From: Massilia glaciei
Lineage (GTDB): Bacteria; Pseudomonadota; Gammaproteobacteria; Burkholderiales; Burkholderiaceae_D
Direction of reading: 5' to 3'
Assembly (NCBI RefSeq): GCF_003011895.2
Contig: NZ_PXWF02000274.1
Location: 1 to 61,852, forward strand
DNA: 61,852 bases
Shown here: positions 15,593-24,013 of the stretch, piece by piece
Layout of the letters: every line of letters starts with the position of its first letter
How positions within the stretch are numbered: the stretch's first letter is position 1
The notes under the pieces: model-generated
Seen by the model: only the letters and a program-made list of their open reading frames with translations
What the model was told of the DNA's origin: nothing
The model's database searches: none
Position numbers and translations under genes: made by a program

Positions 15593-15970
15593 TTAGAGCG
15601 TGTGGGTCGCGCGCGAGGAGCGCAGCGCGGCGCCCAACACCTCTTCGATGCGCAAGCGGGCGCGCTGGCCCGTCTCGTCGTCGGGGAAATGCACGCCGAT
15701 GCCCTGCACCTTGTTGTTGTTGGCGCCGGCCGGCGTGATCCAGGCGACCTTGCCCGCGATCGGGTATTTGTTCGGGTCGTCCATGAGCGACAGGATCAGG
15801 TAGATCTCGTCGCCGATCTTGTAGGTTTTTGGGGTCGGCACGAACATCCCGCCGCACTTCAGAAATGGCATGTAGGCCGCGTACAGGGCGGCCTTTTCTT
15901 TGATCGCCAGCGACAACACCGACGGCCGAACGGGCGCCGGTGCATTCGGGTCAACGGGTCTGCCACTCAT
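15593..15970 (-). CDS. pilZ: PilZ domain protein (type IV pilus biogenesis type)
   Basis: This 125-residue protein has N-terminal SVLSLAIKEKAALYAAYMPFLKCGGMFVPTPK, then strands YKIGDEIYLILSLMDD and KVAWITPAGANNNKVQGIGVHF. This is the pattern of the type IV pilus PilZ protein itself, which lacks the RxxxR c-di-GMP-binding motif: there is none before the first strand here. In Pseudomonas and relatives this PilZ acts with the assembly ATPase PilB and FimX and is encoded beside holB, as here. The stop codon lies in a 13-bp direct repeat (GCGTGTGGGTCGC at 15580-15592 and 15598-15610), so the 3' end has been duplicated. Confidence 0.87.
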   Translation of the reverse strand: MSGRPVDPNAPAPVRPSVLSLAIKEKAALYAAYMPFLKCGGMFVPTPKTYKIGDEIYLILSLMDDPNKYPIAGKVAWITPAGANNNKVQGIGVHFPDDETGQRARLRIEEVLGAALRSSRATHTL

Positions 15971-15980
15971 CTAAATCCTT

Positions 15981-17024
15981 TCAGGTACAGCATGCAATGT
16001 AGTCGAGTAACAATTCTTCGACGAACAACTTGGGTGACAAGGGATGGTCCGCGATGGCCCGCCTGTCGTTGGCGCTCTTGATCGCGCGCATCAGTTTGGC
16101 CGTGTGGACCTTGGCCGACAGGGCGGCGAGCTCGCTTTGATAACGCGGATAATATCTAATCTTACCCGACAGTTTGTATGAAAGCACGTCGTACAGCCAA
16201 CGTTGTTGCCACGAGACAAGTGACGCCAGCGGCGCCTTCATGAGTTTCTCCGCCGCCTTGAGCGCGTTGTCGACATTCGGGCGCGCCAGAACTTGTAGGA
16301 ACGCCTCCATGTCGTCGCGGTTGCCGGTCTCGGCCTGGGCCAGCGCGGCCAGCGGCGCGCCGCCCTGTTCGCGCAGCCAGCTGTCGGCGTCGGCCAGGCC
16401 CTGCTCCTTGAGCCACAGCAGGGCGGCACCGTGGTCGGGCATCGGCAGAGCGAATTTGCGGCAGCGCGACAAGATGGTCGGCAGCAGGCGGTCGATGCCG
16501 TTGGTCGCGACCAGGAACACGGTTCCCGGCGGCGGCTCCTCGAGCGTCTTGAGCAAGGCGTTCGAGGCGTGCACGTTGAGCGCCTCGGCCGGATAGAGCA
16601 CGACCACGCGCAGGCCCTGGCGGTGGGTCGAGATGTTCATGAAGTCGGCCAGGTTGCGGATCTGTTCGATCTTGATCTCGCGCGACGGCGCCTTGGTCGA
16701 CTTCGATTTTTTGCCCGTGCCGCCGGTGTCGGCGTCGGCGCCCTCCTCGCCCTCGGGCGGCTCGTCCTCCAGCGCCTCGGGGCGCACCCGGCGGTAGTCC
16801 GGATGGTTGTGCTGCGAGAACCAGCCGCAGGACACGCACGCGCCGCAGGCGTGGCCATCGGCTTGCACGTTTTCGCACAGCAAGGACTGGGCGAAGCATT
16901 CGATGAAGTCCGACTTGCCGCTGCCGGCCGTGCCATGGAACAGGATCGCGTGCGGCATGCGCTCGCGCAGCAGTTGCAACTGTTGCCAGGCCGCGGCTTG
17001 CCAGGGGTAGATTGAAGTAGCCAT
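15981..17024 (-). CDS. holB: DNA polymerase III subunit delta'
   Basis: This is a 347-residue clamp-loader subunit with the AAA+ Walker A segment HGTAGSGKSDF (30-40) and the zinc cluster C50/C60/C63/C66 (LLCENVQADGHACGACVSC). An acidic insert (EDEPPEGEEGADADTGGTGKKSKSTK) is followed by REIKIEQIRNL, KTLEEPPPGTVFLV and the sensor 1 region LSRCRKF. Delta' opens and loads the beta sliding clamp together with delta and gamma/tau. The gene follows tmk with nine bases between (17033 to 17024), so it is almost certainly co-transcribed with tmk and mltG. The long acidic-lysine insert before REIKIEQ is more extended than in E. coli HolB. Confidence 0.95.
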   Translation of the reverse strand: MATSIYPWQAAAWQQLQLLRERMPHAILFHGTAGSGKSDFIECFAQSLLCENVQADGHACGACVSCGWFSQHNHPDYRRVRPEALEDEPPEGEEGADADTGGTGKKSKSTKAPSREIKIEQIRNLADFMNISTHRQGLRVVVLYPAEALNVHASNALLKTLEEPPPGTVFLVATNGIDRLLPTILSRCRKFALPMPDHGAALLWLKEQGLADADSWLREQGGAPLAALAQAETGNRDDMEAFLQVLARPNVDNALKAAEKLMKAPLASLVSWQQRWLYDVLSYKLSGKIRYYPRYQSELAALSAKVHTAKLMRAIKSANDRRAIADHPLSPKLFVEELLLDYIACCT

Positions 17025-17032
17025 GGCGCCGC

Positions 17033-17671
17033 CTACAACAGGTGCTCGAGGATGCCGGCGAGCCGGGCCCGGGTTGCCTCGATGCTTTGGGTCGAATCGA
17101 TCACAGTGATCCGGCTTGGAAACTGCGCGGCGCGGCGCAGGTATTCGCCGCGGCAGGCCGCGAAAAAATCGGCCTGTTCCTGCTCGAACTTGTCGAGCGT
17201 GCGGGTGGCGTCGAGCCGCGCGCGGGCGACCTCGAGCGGCACATCGAACAGCAAGGTCAGGTCGGGCTGGAGCGCGGGATGGACCCAGTGCTCGAGCACC
17301 TCCATCTTGGCGCGGTCGAGTCCGCGCCCGCCGCCCTGGTAGGCGAAACTGGCGTCGGTGAAACGGTCGGAGATGACCCAGTCGCCGCGCGCTAGCGCCG
17401 GCGCGATGACCTGCGCGATGTGCTCGCGCCGGCTTGCGAACATGAGCAGGGCTTCGGTTTCGAGATGCATTTTTTGGTGCAGGAGCAACTCGCGCAATTT
17501 TTCGCCGAGCTCGGTGCCGCCCGGCTCGCGCGACGACACGACGGTTTTTCCGCGCGCGCCGAGCAATTCGGCCACGTACGCGATGTGGGTCGATTTTCCG
17601 GCCCCGTCGATGCCCTCGAAGCTGATGAACCTGCCGCGTGCCGCCTTGTTGTTTGGTCTGTCCTGGGTCAT
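17033..17671 (-). CDS. tmk: dTMP kinase (thymidylate kinase)
   Basis: This is a 212-residue kinase that phosphorylates dTMP to dTDP. The P-loop is [11 protein letters not shown] (18-28), the DR-x motif is [17 protein letters not shown] (101-117) with the lid residues, and [19 protein letters not shown] is the dTMP-binding segment. The length matches the family. The start ATG (17671) begins [20 protein letters not shown]; a longer in-frame reading upstream runs antisense-like through mltG and is rejected. It lies between mltG (14 bp upstream) and holB (nine bases downstream), the standard mltG-tmk-holB order. Confidence 0.95.
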   Translation of the reverse strand: MTQDRPNNKAARGRFISFEGIDGAGKSTHIAYVAELLGARGKTVVSSREPGGTELGEKLRELLLHQKMHLETEALLMFASRREHIAQVIAPALARGDWVISDRFTDASFAYQGGGRGLDRAKMEVLEHWVHPALQPDLTLLFDVPLEVARARLDATRTLDKFEQEQADFFAACRGEYLRRAAQFPSRITVIDSTQSIEATRARLAGILEHLL

Positions 17672-17685
17672 GGAACGTCGGTGGC

Positions 17686-18672
17686 CTATCGTTGGTATTT
17701 GTTCACTGCGCGGTTGTGGTCGGGCAGGTTGTCGGAGAAATGGCTGGTGCCGTCGCCGCGCGAAACGAAGTACAGGGCCATGGTTTTTTCGGGGCCGAGC
17801 GCGGCGGCCAGCGATTCGCGTCCGGGCAGCGCGATCGGGGTCGGCGGCAGTCCGGCGCGGGTGTAGGTATTGTAGGGCGTGTCGGTCTCGAGGTCGCGCT
17901 TGCGGATCTTGCCGGCGTACTTGGTGCCCATGCCGTAGATGACGGTCGGGTCGGTCTGGAGCAGCATGCCGTTGCGCAGCCGGTTGACGAACACGCCGGC
18001 GATGCGCGAGCGCTCCGATTTCTGGCCGGTTTCCTTCTCGACGATCGAGGCCATGATCAGCGCCTGGTAGGGCGTCTTGTACGGCAGGCTGGCGTCGCGC
18101 TTGGCCCAGGCCTCGTCGAGCTGGCGCTTGAGCAGCGCGTACGACTGCTTGTATATCTGCAGGTCGCTCGCGCCCTTGGCGAAAAGATAAGTGTCCGGAA
18201 AGAACAGGCCTTCGGGATGCTTGTAGTCGTCGCTGATGCGCGCCAGCAGCATGTCGTCGGGCAGCTCGCTGGTGTCGTGCTTGAGCCCCGGGTGGGCCGC
18301 GATGGCGGCGCGCATCTGGCGGAAGGTCCAGCCCTCGATGATGGTCAGCGACTCCTGGGCGAATTCGCCGCGCACCAGCTGGTCGAGCAGGCGCAGCGGC
18401 GTGGTGCCCGGTTTCAGGTCGTAGCTGCCGGCCTTGATCTTGCCGCTCTTTTGCGTCAGGCGCGCCAGCAGCGAGAACAGCGTCGGGCTGATGTTGGCGC
18501 CGCCGGCGATCATCGATTGGCCGGCCATGGCGACGCTGCTGCCAGGCTCGACCGTGAATTCGACGGCCGGGCCCTCGGCGAAGACCGGGGTCTTGGCCCA
18601 GTGGCTGAATCCGGCCGCGGCCGCGGCGGACCCGAGGACGGTTATAAGCAGTAGTTTTTTTATGAAAGCCAT
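17686..18672 (-). CDS. mltG: Endolytic murein transglycosylase MltG
   Basis: This is a 328-residue inner-membrane protein with one N-terminal anchor ([22 protein letters not shown]) and a large periplasmic domain. A LysM-like segment ([25 protein letters not shown], 78-102) precedes the catalytic YceG domain. The landmarks [33 protein letters not shown] (which carries the catalytic Glu region) and [13 protein letters not shown] are all intact. MltG cuts nascent glycan strands and helps terminate peptidoglycan chains. It is the first gene of the mltG-tmk-holB unit and is divergent from ygfZ across a 102-bp gap. Confidence 0.95.
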   Translation of the reverse strand: MAFIKKLLLITVLGSAAAAAGFSHWAKTPVFAEGPAVEFTVEPGSSVAMAGQSMIAGGANISPTLFSLLARLTQKSGKIKAGSYDLKPGTTPLRLLDQLVRGEFAQESLTIIEGWTFRQMRAAIAAHPGLKHDTSELPDDMLLARISDDYKHPEGLFFPDTYLFAKGASDLQIYKQSYALLKRQLDEAWAKRDASLPYKTPYQALIMASIVEKETGQKSERSRIAGVFVNRLRNGMLLQTDPTVIYGMGTKYAGKIRKRDLETDTPYNTYTRAGLPPTPIALPGRESLAAALGPEKTMALYFVSRGDGTSHFSDNLPDHNRAVNKYQR

Positions 18673-18724
18673 ACTCTGTGTTCGTGGTTTTGGGGGCGGC
18701 TCGGCGCGTTTTTCTCGACAACCC

Positions 18725-18730
18725 TATAAT
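18725..18730 (+). promoter_or_regulatory. Candidate -10 element (TATAAT) before ygfZ
   Basis: A perfect TATAAT lies 45 bases before the ygfZ start in the mltG/ygfZ divergent gap. No good -35 is seen at 16-18 bases upstream, so the promoter call rests on the -10 alone. Confidence 0.35.
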
Positions 18731-18774
18731 GAGCCCGTAATGATAAAGCTTATGGCGGGAAAAATTCGGAATTT

Positions 18775-19848
18775 ATGAAAAACTGGAACGATTATCTCCT
18801 CGCCATGGGCGGGCGTGCCGCGGCCGGCGCCGTCGAAGGCCAGCCTTTGGCGCTTTGCGATTTCGGTCAGGCAGTTGGAGTCGCCTCGCTCGCCGATGGT
18901 TTCGTCGCCCCGATCACCGACATGGGACTGATCGCCGTCAGCGGCGAAGACGCCGCCCGGTTCCTGCACGGGCAACTGACCAACGACGTCGAGCACCTGC
19001 CGCCCGACCAGGCGCGGCTGGCCGGCTACTGCACCCCCAAGGGGCGTTTGCAGGCAAGTTTTCTCATGTGGCGCGACAGCGGGACGATCTTCCTGCAGTT
19101 GCCGCGCGCAATCCAGGCGCCGCTGCAAAAGCGGCTCGCGATGTTCGTCATGCGCGCCAAGGCCAAGCTGGCCGACGCCACCGACGCGCCCGCCAACGCC
19201 GCCGTGATCGGCATCGGCGGCGCCAAGGGCGGCGCCGTCCTCGAGCAACTCGCCGGCACCCTGCCCCCTATGCCCTACGGCAAGGTCGAGGGCCCCGCCG
19301 GCACCGTGATCCGCCTCGCCGACGCGCTCGGCGCGCCGCGCTACCAATGGCTCACCAGCGCCGAAACGGCGCGGGCGGCGTGGCCGGCGCTGTCGTCGCG
19401 GCTCGCCGTCGGCGGCAACGACGCCTGGCAGTTGTCGTCGATCCACGCCGGGGTGCCGACCATCACCGCAAAGACGCAGGAACAGTTCGTGCCCCAAATG
19501 ATCAACTTCGAGTTGCTCGGCGCGGTCAACTTCAAGAAAGGCTGCTACCCCGGCCAGGAGATCGTCGCGCGCAGCCAGTACCTTGGCAAGCTCAAGCGTC
19601 GGGCCGTGCTGGCCGGCATCGATGGCGCGCCCGCCCACGCGGGCGACGAGGTGTTCGCCGCGTCCGACCCGGGCCAGCCGAGCGGCATGGTGGTCAACGC
19701 CGCGCCCAATGGCGCCGGCGGCACCGATGTGCTCGTCGAGATCAAACTGGCCGCGATGGAACAAGGCGACCTGCACCTCGGCTCGGCCACCGGTGCGGCG
19801 CTGCGGATCATGCCGATGCCCTACGCGCTGGACGCCCTAGAGTTGTAG
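18775..19848 (+). CDS. ygfZ: Folate-binding YgfZ/GcvT-like protein
   Basis: This is a 357-residue protein of the YgfZ family. The diagnostic KKGCYPGQEIVARSQY carries the conserved Cys in K-G-C-Y-x-G-Q-E. The N-terminal half has ITDMGLIAVSGEDAARFLHGQLTNDV, the GcvT-like fold. YgfZ (IbaG/IscA-linked) uses folate and helps maintain certain Fe-S enzymes, such as the MiaB tRNA methylthiotransferase. Here it heads a plus-strand unit with a DUF4936-like gene and an NRDE gene. The start at 18775 gives MKNWNDYLLAMGG, a typical opening. The ribosome-binding site is only GGCGGGAAAA. Confidence 0.93.
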   Translation: MKNWNDYLLAMGGRAAAGAVEGQPLALCDFGQAVGVASLADGFVAPITDMGLIAVSGEDAARFLHGQLTNDVEHLPPDQARLAGYCTPKGRLQASFLMWRDSGTIFLQLPRAIQAPLQKRLAMFVMRAKAKLADATDAPANAAVIGIGGAKGGAVLEQLAGTLPPMPYGKVEGPAGTVIRLADALGAPRYQWLTSAETARAAWPALSSRLAVGGNDAWQLSSIHAGVPTITAKTQEQFVPQMINFELLGAVNFKKGCYPGQEIVARSQYLGKLKRRAVLAGIDGAPAHAGDEVFAASDPGQPSGMVVNAAPNGAGGTDVLVEIKLAAMEQGDLHLGSATGAALRIMPMPYALDALEL

Positions 19849-19877
19849 CGCGATCCACACATCACTCCGTACAAGCC

Positions 19878-20186
19878 ATGTTCGATTTGTATATTTATTA
19901 TCAGGTGCGCGCGGCCGACGCCGACGCGCTCGCCCCGCGCGTGCGCGCCATGCAGGACCGGCTTGCCGCCGACCACGGTGTCGCCGGCCAGCTCAAGCGC
20001 CGTCCCGGCGCCAAGGACAGCCGGCAAACCTGGATGGAGATTTATCCCGCGACCGCCGCCGGCTTTGATGCCGCGCTCGCCGCCGCCGTGCAAGATGCCG
20101 CACTATCGGAACTGACCGACGGACATCGCCACATCGAAGTTTTTACGGATATTACGGATATTACGGATATAACACCATGTGCCTGA
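19878..20186 (+). CDS. DUF4936 family protein
   Basis: This is a 102-residue small protein starting MFDLYIYYQVRAADADALAPRVRAMQ, a ferredoxin-like alpha/beta pattern with KRRPGAKDSRQTWMEIYP in the middle. I recall it as DUF4936, which usually follows ygfZ in Burkholderiales; its function is unknown. The C-terminus FTDITDITDITPCA is encoded by a 9-bp tandem repeat (ATTACGGAT units at about 20142-20168). The gene overlaps the next start by 10 bases (20177-20186), so translation is probably coupled. Confidence 0.8.
   Translation: MFDLYIYYQVRAADADALAPRVRAMQDRLAADHGVAGQLKRRPGAKDSRQTWMEIYPATAAGFDAALAAAVQDAALSELTDGHRHIEVFTDITDITDITPCA
20142..20170 (+). repeat. 9-bp tandem repeat at the end of the DUF4936-like gene
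   Basis: Three near-perfect units of ATTACGGAT encode DIT-DIT-DIT. Because the unit is nine bases, copy-number change keeps the reading frame. The repeat also provides the GGAT in front of the downstream NRDE start, so its copy number does not move that ribosome-binding site relative to the ATG. Confidence 0.85.
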
Positions 20187-20914
20187 TCGTATTTGCATGG
20201 CAGGTCGTGCCCGGGGCTCCCCTGGTCGCCGCCGCCAACCGCGACGAGTTCTACGACCGCCCGGCCAGCGCCGCATCGGCCTGGGCCGAGCATCCGAATG
20301 TCTACGCCGGGCGCGACCTGCAAGGCGGCGGCAGCTGGATGGGCATCACGCAGGACGGCGCGAACGGCCCGCGCTTCGCCGCCGTGACCAACATCCGCGG
20401 CCCGCACGAACGGCGCGCCGACGCCCCCTCGCGCGGCGCACTGGTGGCCGACTTCTTGGCCGGCACACTGAGCGCGGCGCAATACATCGACCACATCGCC
20501 GAGGGCAGCGCCGCCTACAACGGCTTCAACCTCGTGGTCGGCGACCGCGCCAGCCTGTACTGGTACTCCAACCGCGGCGGCGAGGATGCGCGCAACGGCA
20601 TGCAGCTCGCGCCCGGCATCTACGGCATCTCCAACGGCCTGCTCGACGCGCCCTGGCCCAAGGTCGTGCGCACCAAGGCCGAGTTCGCTAGTCTGCTGTG
20701 CCAGGGCGCGCCCGAGGACGCCTACTTCGAAATGCTGGCCGACACCACCCGCGCGCCCGACCTGCGCCTGCCCGACACCGGCATCGCGATCGACCTCGAG
20801 CGCGTGTTGTCGGCCGTGTGCATCGAAACGGCCGGCTACGGCACCCGCACCTCGACCGTGGTGCGGCTCTACAACGACGCGCCGGCCGAACTCAACGAGC
20901 GCCTCGTCCAATAG
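20177..20914 (+). CDS. NRDE family protein (TANGO2-like)
   Basis: This is a 245-residue protein with the family opening MCLIVFAW, where Cys2 would be exposed as an N-terminal nucleophile after Met removal, then AANRDEFYDRP, the NRDE motif. GGGSWMGI and GIYGISNGLLDAPWPKV follow, as in the eukaryotic TANGO2/T10 proteins. The N-terminal Cys and fold suggest an Ntn-type hydrolase-like architecture. The biochemical role is not settled; haem or acyl-CoA handling has been suggested for TANGO2. It overlaps the DUF4936-like gene and ends just before a bidirectional terminator. Confidence 0.9.
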   Translation: MCLIVFAWQVVPGAPLVAAANRDEFYDRPASAASAWAEHPNVYAGRDLQGGGSWMGITQDGANGPRFAAVTNIRGPHERRADAPSRGALVADFLAGTLSAAQYIDHIAEGSAAYNGFNLVVGDRASLYWYSNRGGEDARNGMQLAPGIYGISNGLLDAPWPKVVRTKAEFASLLCQGAPEDAYFEMLADTTRAPDLRLPDTGIAIDLERVLSAVCIETAGYGTRTSTVVRLYNDAPAELNERLVQ

Positions 20915-20931
20915 TGCGATAGAAAAAGAAA

Positions 20932-20958
20932 AGGGCCGGTCCCGCGCGGGCCGGCCCT
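20932..20958. terminator. Bidirectional intrinsic terminator
   Basis: AGGGCCGG (20932-20939) pairs with CCGGCCCT (20951-20958) around an 11-base loop that can itself pair, flanked by A-runs on the left. It separates the NRDE gene (+) from the SDR gene (-), which converge here. Confidence 0.8.
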
Positions 20959-20979
20959 TCGTTTGCTTCCTGTAAGTAC

Positions 20980-21885
20980 TTAATCCGCCTGCATCTTGGC
21001 GCGCAGCTTGTCGCGGATGTGCGGGCTGTCCTTGTATGGATCGGCCGGATTGCGCTGGTTCACGATGTCCTCCATGCGGTTGGCGACGTTGCCCAGCGCG
21101 CCGGGATGCGAATAGATATAGAACTGGCCGTCGCGGATCGCGTCGAACGTCTTTTGCGCGACGTCGGACGCCGACACCTTGCCCGATTCCACCGCCTTCG
21201 ACGTCATCGCCTGCGCCGCCTTTTGGCTTGCCGTGGCCGCCTCGGCCACCTTGACGTCGTCGGGGCGGTTGCGGTGCGACTGGCTGATACCGGTGGGAAC
21301 AAAATAAGGGCACAGCACCGAGGCGCCGATCGGCGCGTCGACCAGTTGCAGGTCGTGGTACAGCGTTTCGGAAAGGGCCACCACGGCGTGCTTGGAGACG
21401 TTGTACACGCCCATCGTCGGCGCGTTGAGCAGACCCGCCATCGAGGCGGTGTTGACGATATGGCCTTCGTACGCCGGGTCCCGCTTGGCGCACTCGAGCA
21501 TCAATCGGGTGAAGATGCGCACGCCGTGGATCACGCCCCATACGTTGACGCCCATCACCCACTCCCAGTCGGCCTCGCTGTTTTCCCAGATCAATCCGCC
21601 CGAACCGACACCGGCGTTATTGAACAGCAAATGCACGGCGCCGAATTCGGCCATCGTCGCGTCGGCCAGGGCCTGGACCTGCTCGCCCTTGCGCACGTCG
21701 CAGATGCGCGCCAGCACGACGGCGCCCTGCGCCTCGAGCTCCTGCTTGGCTTTGTCGAGCGCGTCCTGCTGGACATCGGCGAGCACCAGTTTCATGCCGA
21801 GCTTGGCCGCGCTGTTGGCGAATTCACGTCCCAGCCCGCTCGCGCCACCGGTAATGACCGCAACCTTGTCTTGAAAATTCTTCAT
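20980..21885 (-). CDS. SDR family NAD(P)-dependent oxidoreductase
   Basis: This is a 301-residue short-chain dehydrogenase. It has the cofactor motif VITGGASGLGREF (9-21), the NNAGVGSGG loop, the catalytic Ser in NTASMAGLLN and the YNVSK active-site pair. The long C-terminal extension (SDVAQKTFDAIRDGQFYIYSHPGALGNVANRMEDI) resembles SDRs annotated in fatty-acid and steroid-type degradation. The substrate cannot be read. ATG 21885 overlaps the CurA-like stop, so it is the last gene of a tight five-gene row (acyl-CoA dehydrogenase, Dabb, SDR, CurA-like, SDR). Confidence 0.9.
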   Translation of the reverse strand: MKNFQDKVAVITGGASGLGREFANSAAKLGMKLVLADVQQDALDKAKQELEAQGAVVLARICDVRKGEQVQALADATMAEFGAVHLLFNNAGVGSGGLIWENSEADWEWVMGVNVWGVIHGVRIFTRLMLECAKRDPAYEGHIVNTASMAGLLNAPTMGVYNVSKHAVVALSETLYHDLQLVDAPIGASVLCPYFVPTGISQSHRNRPDDVKVAEAATASQKAAQAMTSKAVESGKVSASDVAQKTFDAIRDGQFYIYSHPGALGNVANRMEDIVNQRNPADPYKDSPHIRDKLRAKMQAD

Positions 21886-22883
21886 CACATTAACCTTACC
21901 AGTTGTTTTCCAAAGTTTTGGCCCTTGAGCAGGCCGATGAACGCGTCCGGCGCCGACGCCAGGCCGGGTGCGACCGTTTCGCGGTAGCGGAGTTGTCCGG
22001 CCGCCACCAGGGCGGCCAGTTCCGCCAGCCCCTGCGGCCAGCACTCCAGATGCTCGGTGACGATGAAACCGCGCAGGCTGATCCGCTTGATGAGCAAGGC
22101 GCCGATGTTGTGGATCGGCGCCGGCGCCCCGCTGTATCCGGAGATCAAGCCGCACACGGCGATGCGGCCGAAGCCGTTCATGCGCGACAACGCGGCGTCG
22201 AACACTGCGCCGCCCGCGTTCTCGAACAGCGCGTCGACGCCGTCGGGCGTGGCCGCCGACAGGTCGGCCAGCAAATTGCCCGCCTTGTAGTCGACGCAGG
22301 CATCAAAGCCGAGTTCGACGACGACGTGGGCGCATTTTTCGGGGCCGCCCGCGATGCCGACCGCGCGGCAGCCGCGCAGCTTGGCCAGTTGCCCGAGCAC
22401 GCTGCCGACGGCGCCGCTGGCGGCCGAGACCACCACTGTTTCGCCCTCGCGCGCATGCATGATGTGGTTCAAGCCGTACCAGGCGGCCATGCCCGGCATG
22501 CCGGCCACGCCCAGATACGCCGACAAGGCGATGGTGCCGGTGTCGACCTTGCGCAGCGCATCGCCGCGCGCCACGCCGGCCTCGGCCCAGCCGAGCAAAC
22601 CGACCACCGCGTCGCCCTCGGCGAAGTCGGGGTGGCGCGACGCGGTCACCCGCCCGGCGGTGCCGCCGATCATGGTCTGGTCCAACTCCTGCGAGGCCGC
22701 ATAGCTTTTTGCCGCGCTCATGCGCCCGCGCATATACGGGTCGAGCGAGAGGAACTGATTGCGCACGCACACCTCGCCATCCTGCAATTCGGGCAGGATG
22801 GCCGATTCGAGGCGGAAATTTTCCGCCTTGACCTCGCCACGCGGGCGCGAGGCCAGCACGATGCGTTGAAAGGGCGGCGCCAT
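21885..22883 (-). CDS. NADP-dependent MDR oxidoreductase (CurA/leukotriene B4 dehydrogenase-like)
   Basis: This is a 332-residue zinc-free medium-chain reductase. The N-terminal FLSLDPYMRGRM is the signature of the CurA/PTGR1 branch. The Rossmann motif is VVSAASGAVGSVLGQLAKLRG, and there is HNIGALLIKRISLRGFIV near the end. Such enzymes reduce alpha,beta-unsaturated carbonyls with NADPH. Its overlap with the downstream SDR (ATGA) and a two-base gap to the upstream SDR (22886) show strict operon organisation within the acyl-CoA catabolism row. Confidence 0.9.
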   Translation of the reverse strand: MAPPFQRIVLASRPRGEVKAENFRLESAILPELQDGEVCVRNQFLSLDPYMRGRMSAAKSYAASQELDQTMIGGTAGRVTASRHPDFAEGDAVVGLLGWAEAGVARGDALRKVDTGTIALSAYLGVAGMPGMAAWYGLNHIMHAREGETVVVSAASGAVGSVLGQLAKLRGCRAVGIAGGPEKCAHVVVELGFDACVDYKAGNLLADLSAATPDGVDALFENAGGAVFDAALSRMNGFGRIAVCGLISGYSGAPAPIHNIGALLIKRISLRGFIVTEHLECWPQGLAELAALVAAGQLRYRETVAPGLASAPDAFIGLLKGQNFGKQLVRLM

Positions 22884-22885
22884 CG

Positions 22886-23668
22886 TCAGACCGCCGAGAC
22901 GCCGCCGTCGACCGCGAGGGTTTGCCCCGTGATGTGCTTGCCCGCATCGGAGGCGAACAGCACCGTGACGCCCTTGAGGTCTTCGTTGTCGCCGATGCGC
23001 CCCAGCGGCGCGTCCTTGGCGAGCGCGTCCTCGCCGAGCGCCTCGAACACGCCCTTGGTCATCTTGGACGGGAAAAAGCCCGGCGCGATCGAATTGATGG
23101 TGATGCCATAGCGGCCCCATTCGCCGGCGAGGGTGCGCGTGAAATTGATCACGGCCGCCTTCGAGGTGTTGTAGGCCACGGTCTGGATGGTGTTGGCCGG
23201 ATTGCCCGACAGGCCGGCGATCGACGAGATGTTGATCACGCGGCCGTACTTGCGCGGGATCATCGACAGCTTGCCGACCGCCTGGGTGACCAGGAAGATG
23301 CTGCGGATGTTGAGGTTCATGACCTTGTCCCAGGCCTCGACCGGGTAGTCCTCGGCCGGCGCGCCCCAGCTGGCGCCCGCGTTGTTGATCAAGATGTCGA
23401 TGTGGCCCAGGCGCTTGAGCGCCTCGTCGACCATCGGGCCGATGTGGGCGTCCTTGGACAGGTCGGCCGCGATGGCCGAGGCCTCGATGCCGCATTGCTT
23501 CAAGTGGGCGACGGCCTCGTCGAGATCGGATTGCTTGCGCGACGAAATGACGACCTTGGCGCCCTGCTCGCCGAGCGCCTGCGCCATCTGCAGGCCGAGG
23601 CCGCGCGAGCCGCCGGTGACGAGCGCCGTCTTGCCGGCCAGAGAGAACAATTCTTGTGTGGTACGCAT
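22886..23668 (-). CDS. SDR family oxidoreductase (glucose/3-oxoacyl-ACP type)
   Basis: This is a 260-residue SDR with TALVTGGSRGLGLQMAQALGE (cofactor loop), ILINNAGASWG, the catalytic Ser in RVINISSIAGLSG, YNTSKAA (Tyr/Lys) and the family ending HITGQTLAVDGGVSAV. It starts MRTTQELFSLAGKTALV at 23668; the 38 codons before it overlap the Dabb gene region and are not protein-like. The conserved C-terminal GGV is that of FabG-like and gluconate/glucose dehydrogenase groups. Its role as a 3-hydroxyacyl-CoA or alcohol dehydrogenase in this row is inferred from context only. Confidence 0.9.
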   Translation of the reverse strand: MRTTQELFSLAGKTALVTGGSRGLGLQMAQALGEQGAKVVISSRKQSDLDEAVAHLKQCGIEASAIAADLSKDAHIGPMVDEALKRLGHIDILINNAGASWGAPAEDYPVEAWDKVMNLNIRSIFLVTQAVGKLSMIPRKYGRVINISSIAGLSGNPANTIQTVAYNTSKAAVINFTRTLAGEWGRYGITINSIAPGFFPSKMTKGVFEALGEDALAKDAPLGRIGDNEDLKGVTVLFASDAGKHITGQTLAVDGGVSAV

Positions 23669-23696
23669 AATTTTCCTTAGTGTTGGGGCCGGCGGG

Positions 23697-23999
23697 TCAG
23701 ACGGCGTAATCCATGCATTGGCGCGCGTCGCGCACGGCGCCGATGAACGGTTTGATGGCTTGGTGCAGCGGATGGTCGGCATAGGCTTCGAGCGCCTGCT
23801 TGCTCGAAAATTCCGAATACAAAACGACGTCGTAGGTCGCCTCGAGCCCTGGCTGGGCCAGCGCGACCTCGAAGCTGAGGATGCCGGGCACGATGTTGGC
23901 GCAGGACAGGAGCTTCTCCCTCATCAGCGCGGCGTTCGTGGCGCGGTCGGCGCCCTCGGCGAAATCCTTCAACTGCCACATAACGATGTGTTTGATCAT
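23697..23999 (-). CDS. Dabb family (stress-responsive A/B barrel) protein
   Basis: This is a 100-residue dimeric alpha/beta-barrel protein: MIKHIVMWQLKDFAEG at the start, GILSFEVALAQPGLEATYDVVLYSEF in the middle and a YADHPLHQAIKPFI helix. Members of this family range from stress proteins to monooxygenase-like or aromatic-compound enzymes. The His in HPLHQAI is the position often used for catalysis or haem-free oxygen chemistry, but I assign no reaction. It lies 14 bases after the acyl-CoA dehydrogenase stop and 28 before the next SDR. Confidence 0.88.
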   Translation of the reverse strand: MIKHIVMWQLKDFAEGADRATNAALMREKLLSCANIVPGILSFEVALAQPGLEATYDVVLYSEFSSKQALEAYADHPLHQAIKPFIGAVRDARQCMDYAV

Positions 24000-24013
24000 G
24001 TTTTTTGCTCCTG

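Noticed and set aside
17033-18721. A 562-codon minus-strand reading fusing tmk with sequence across mltG
   Set aside because: Only the last 212 codons are tmk. The rest overlaps mltG in another frame and is not conserved-looking.
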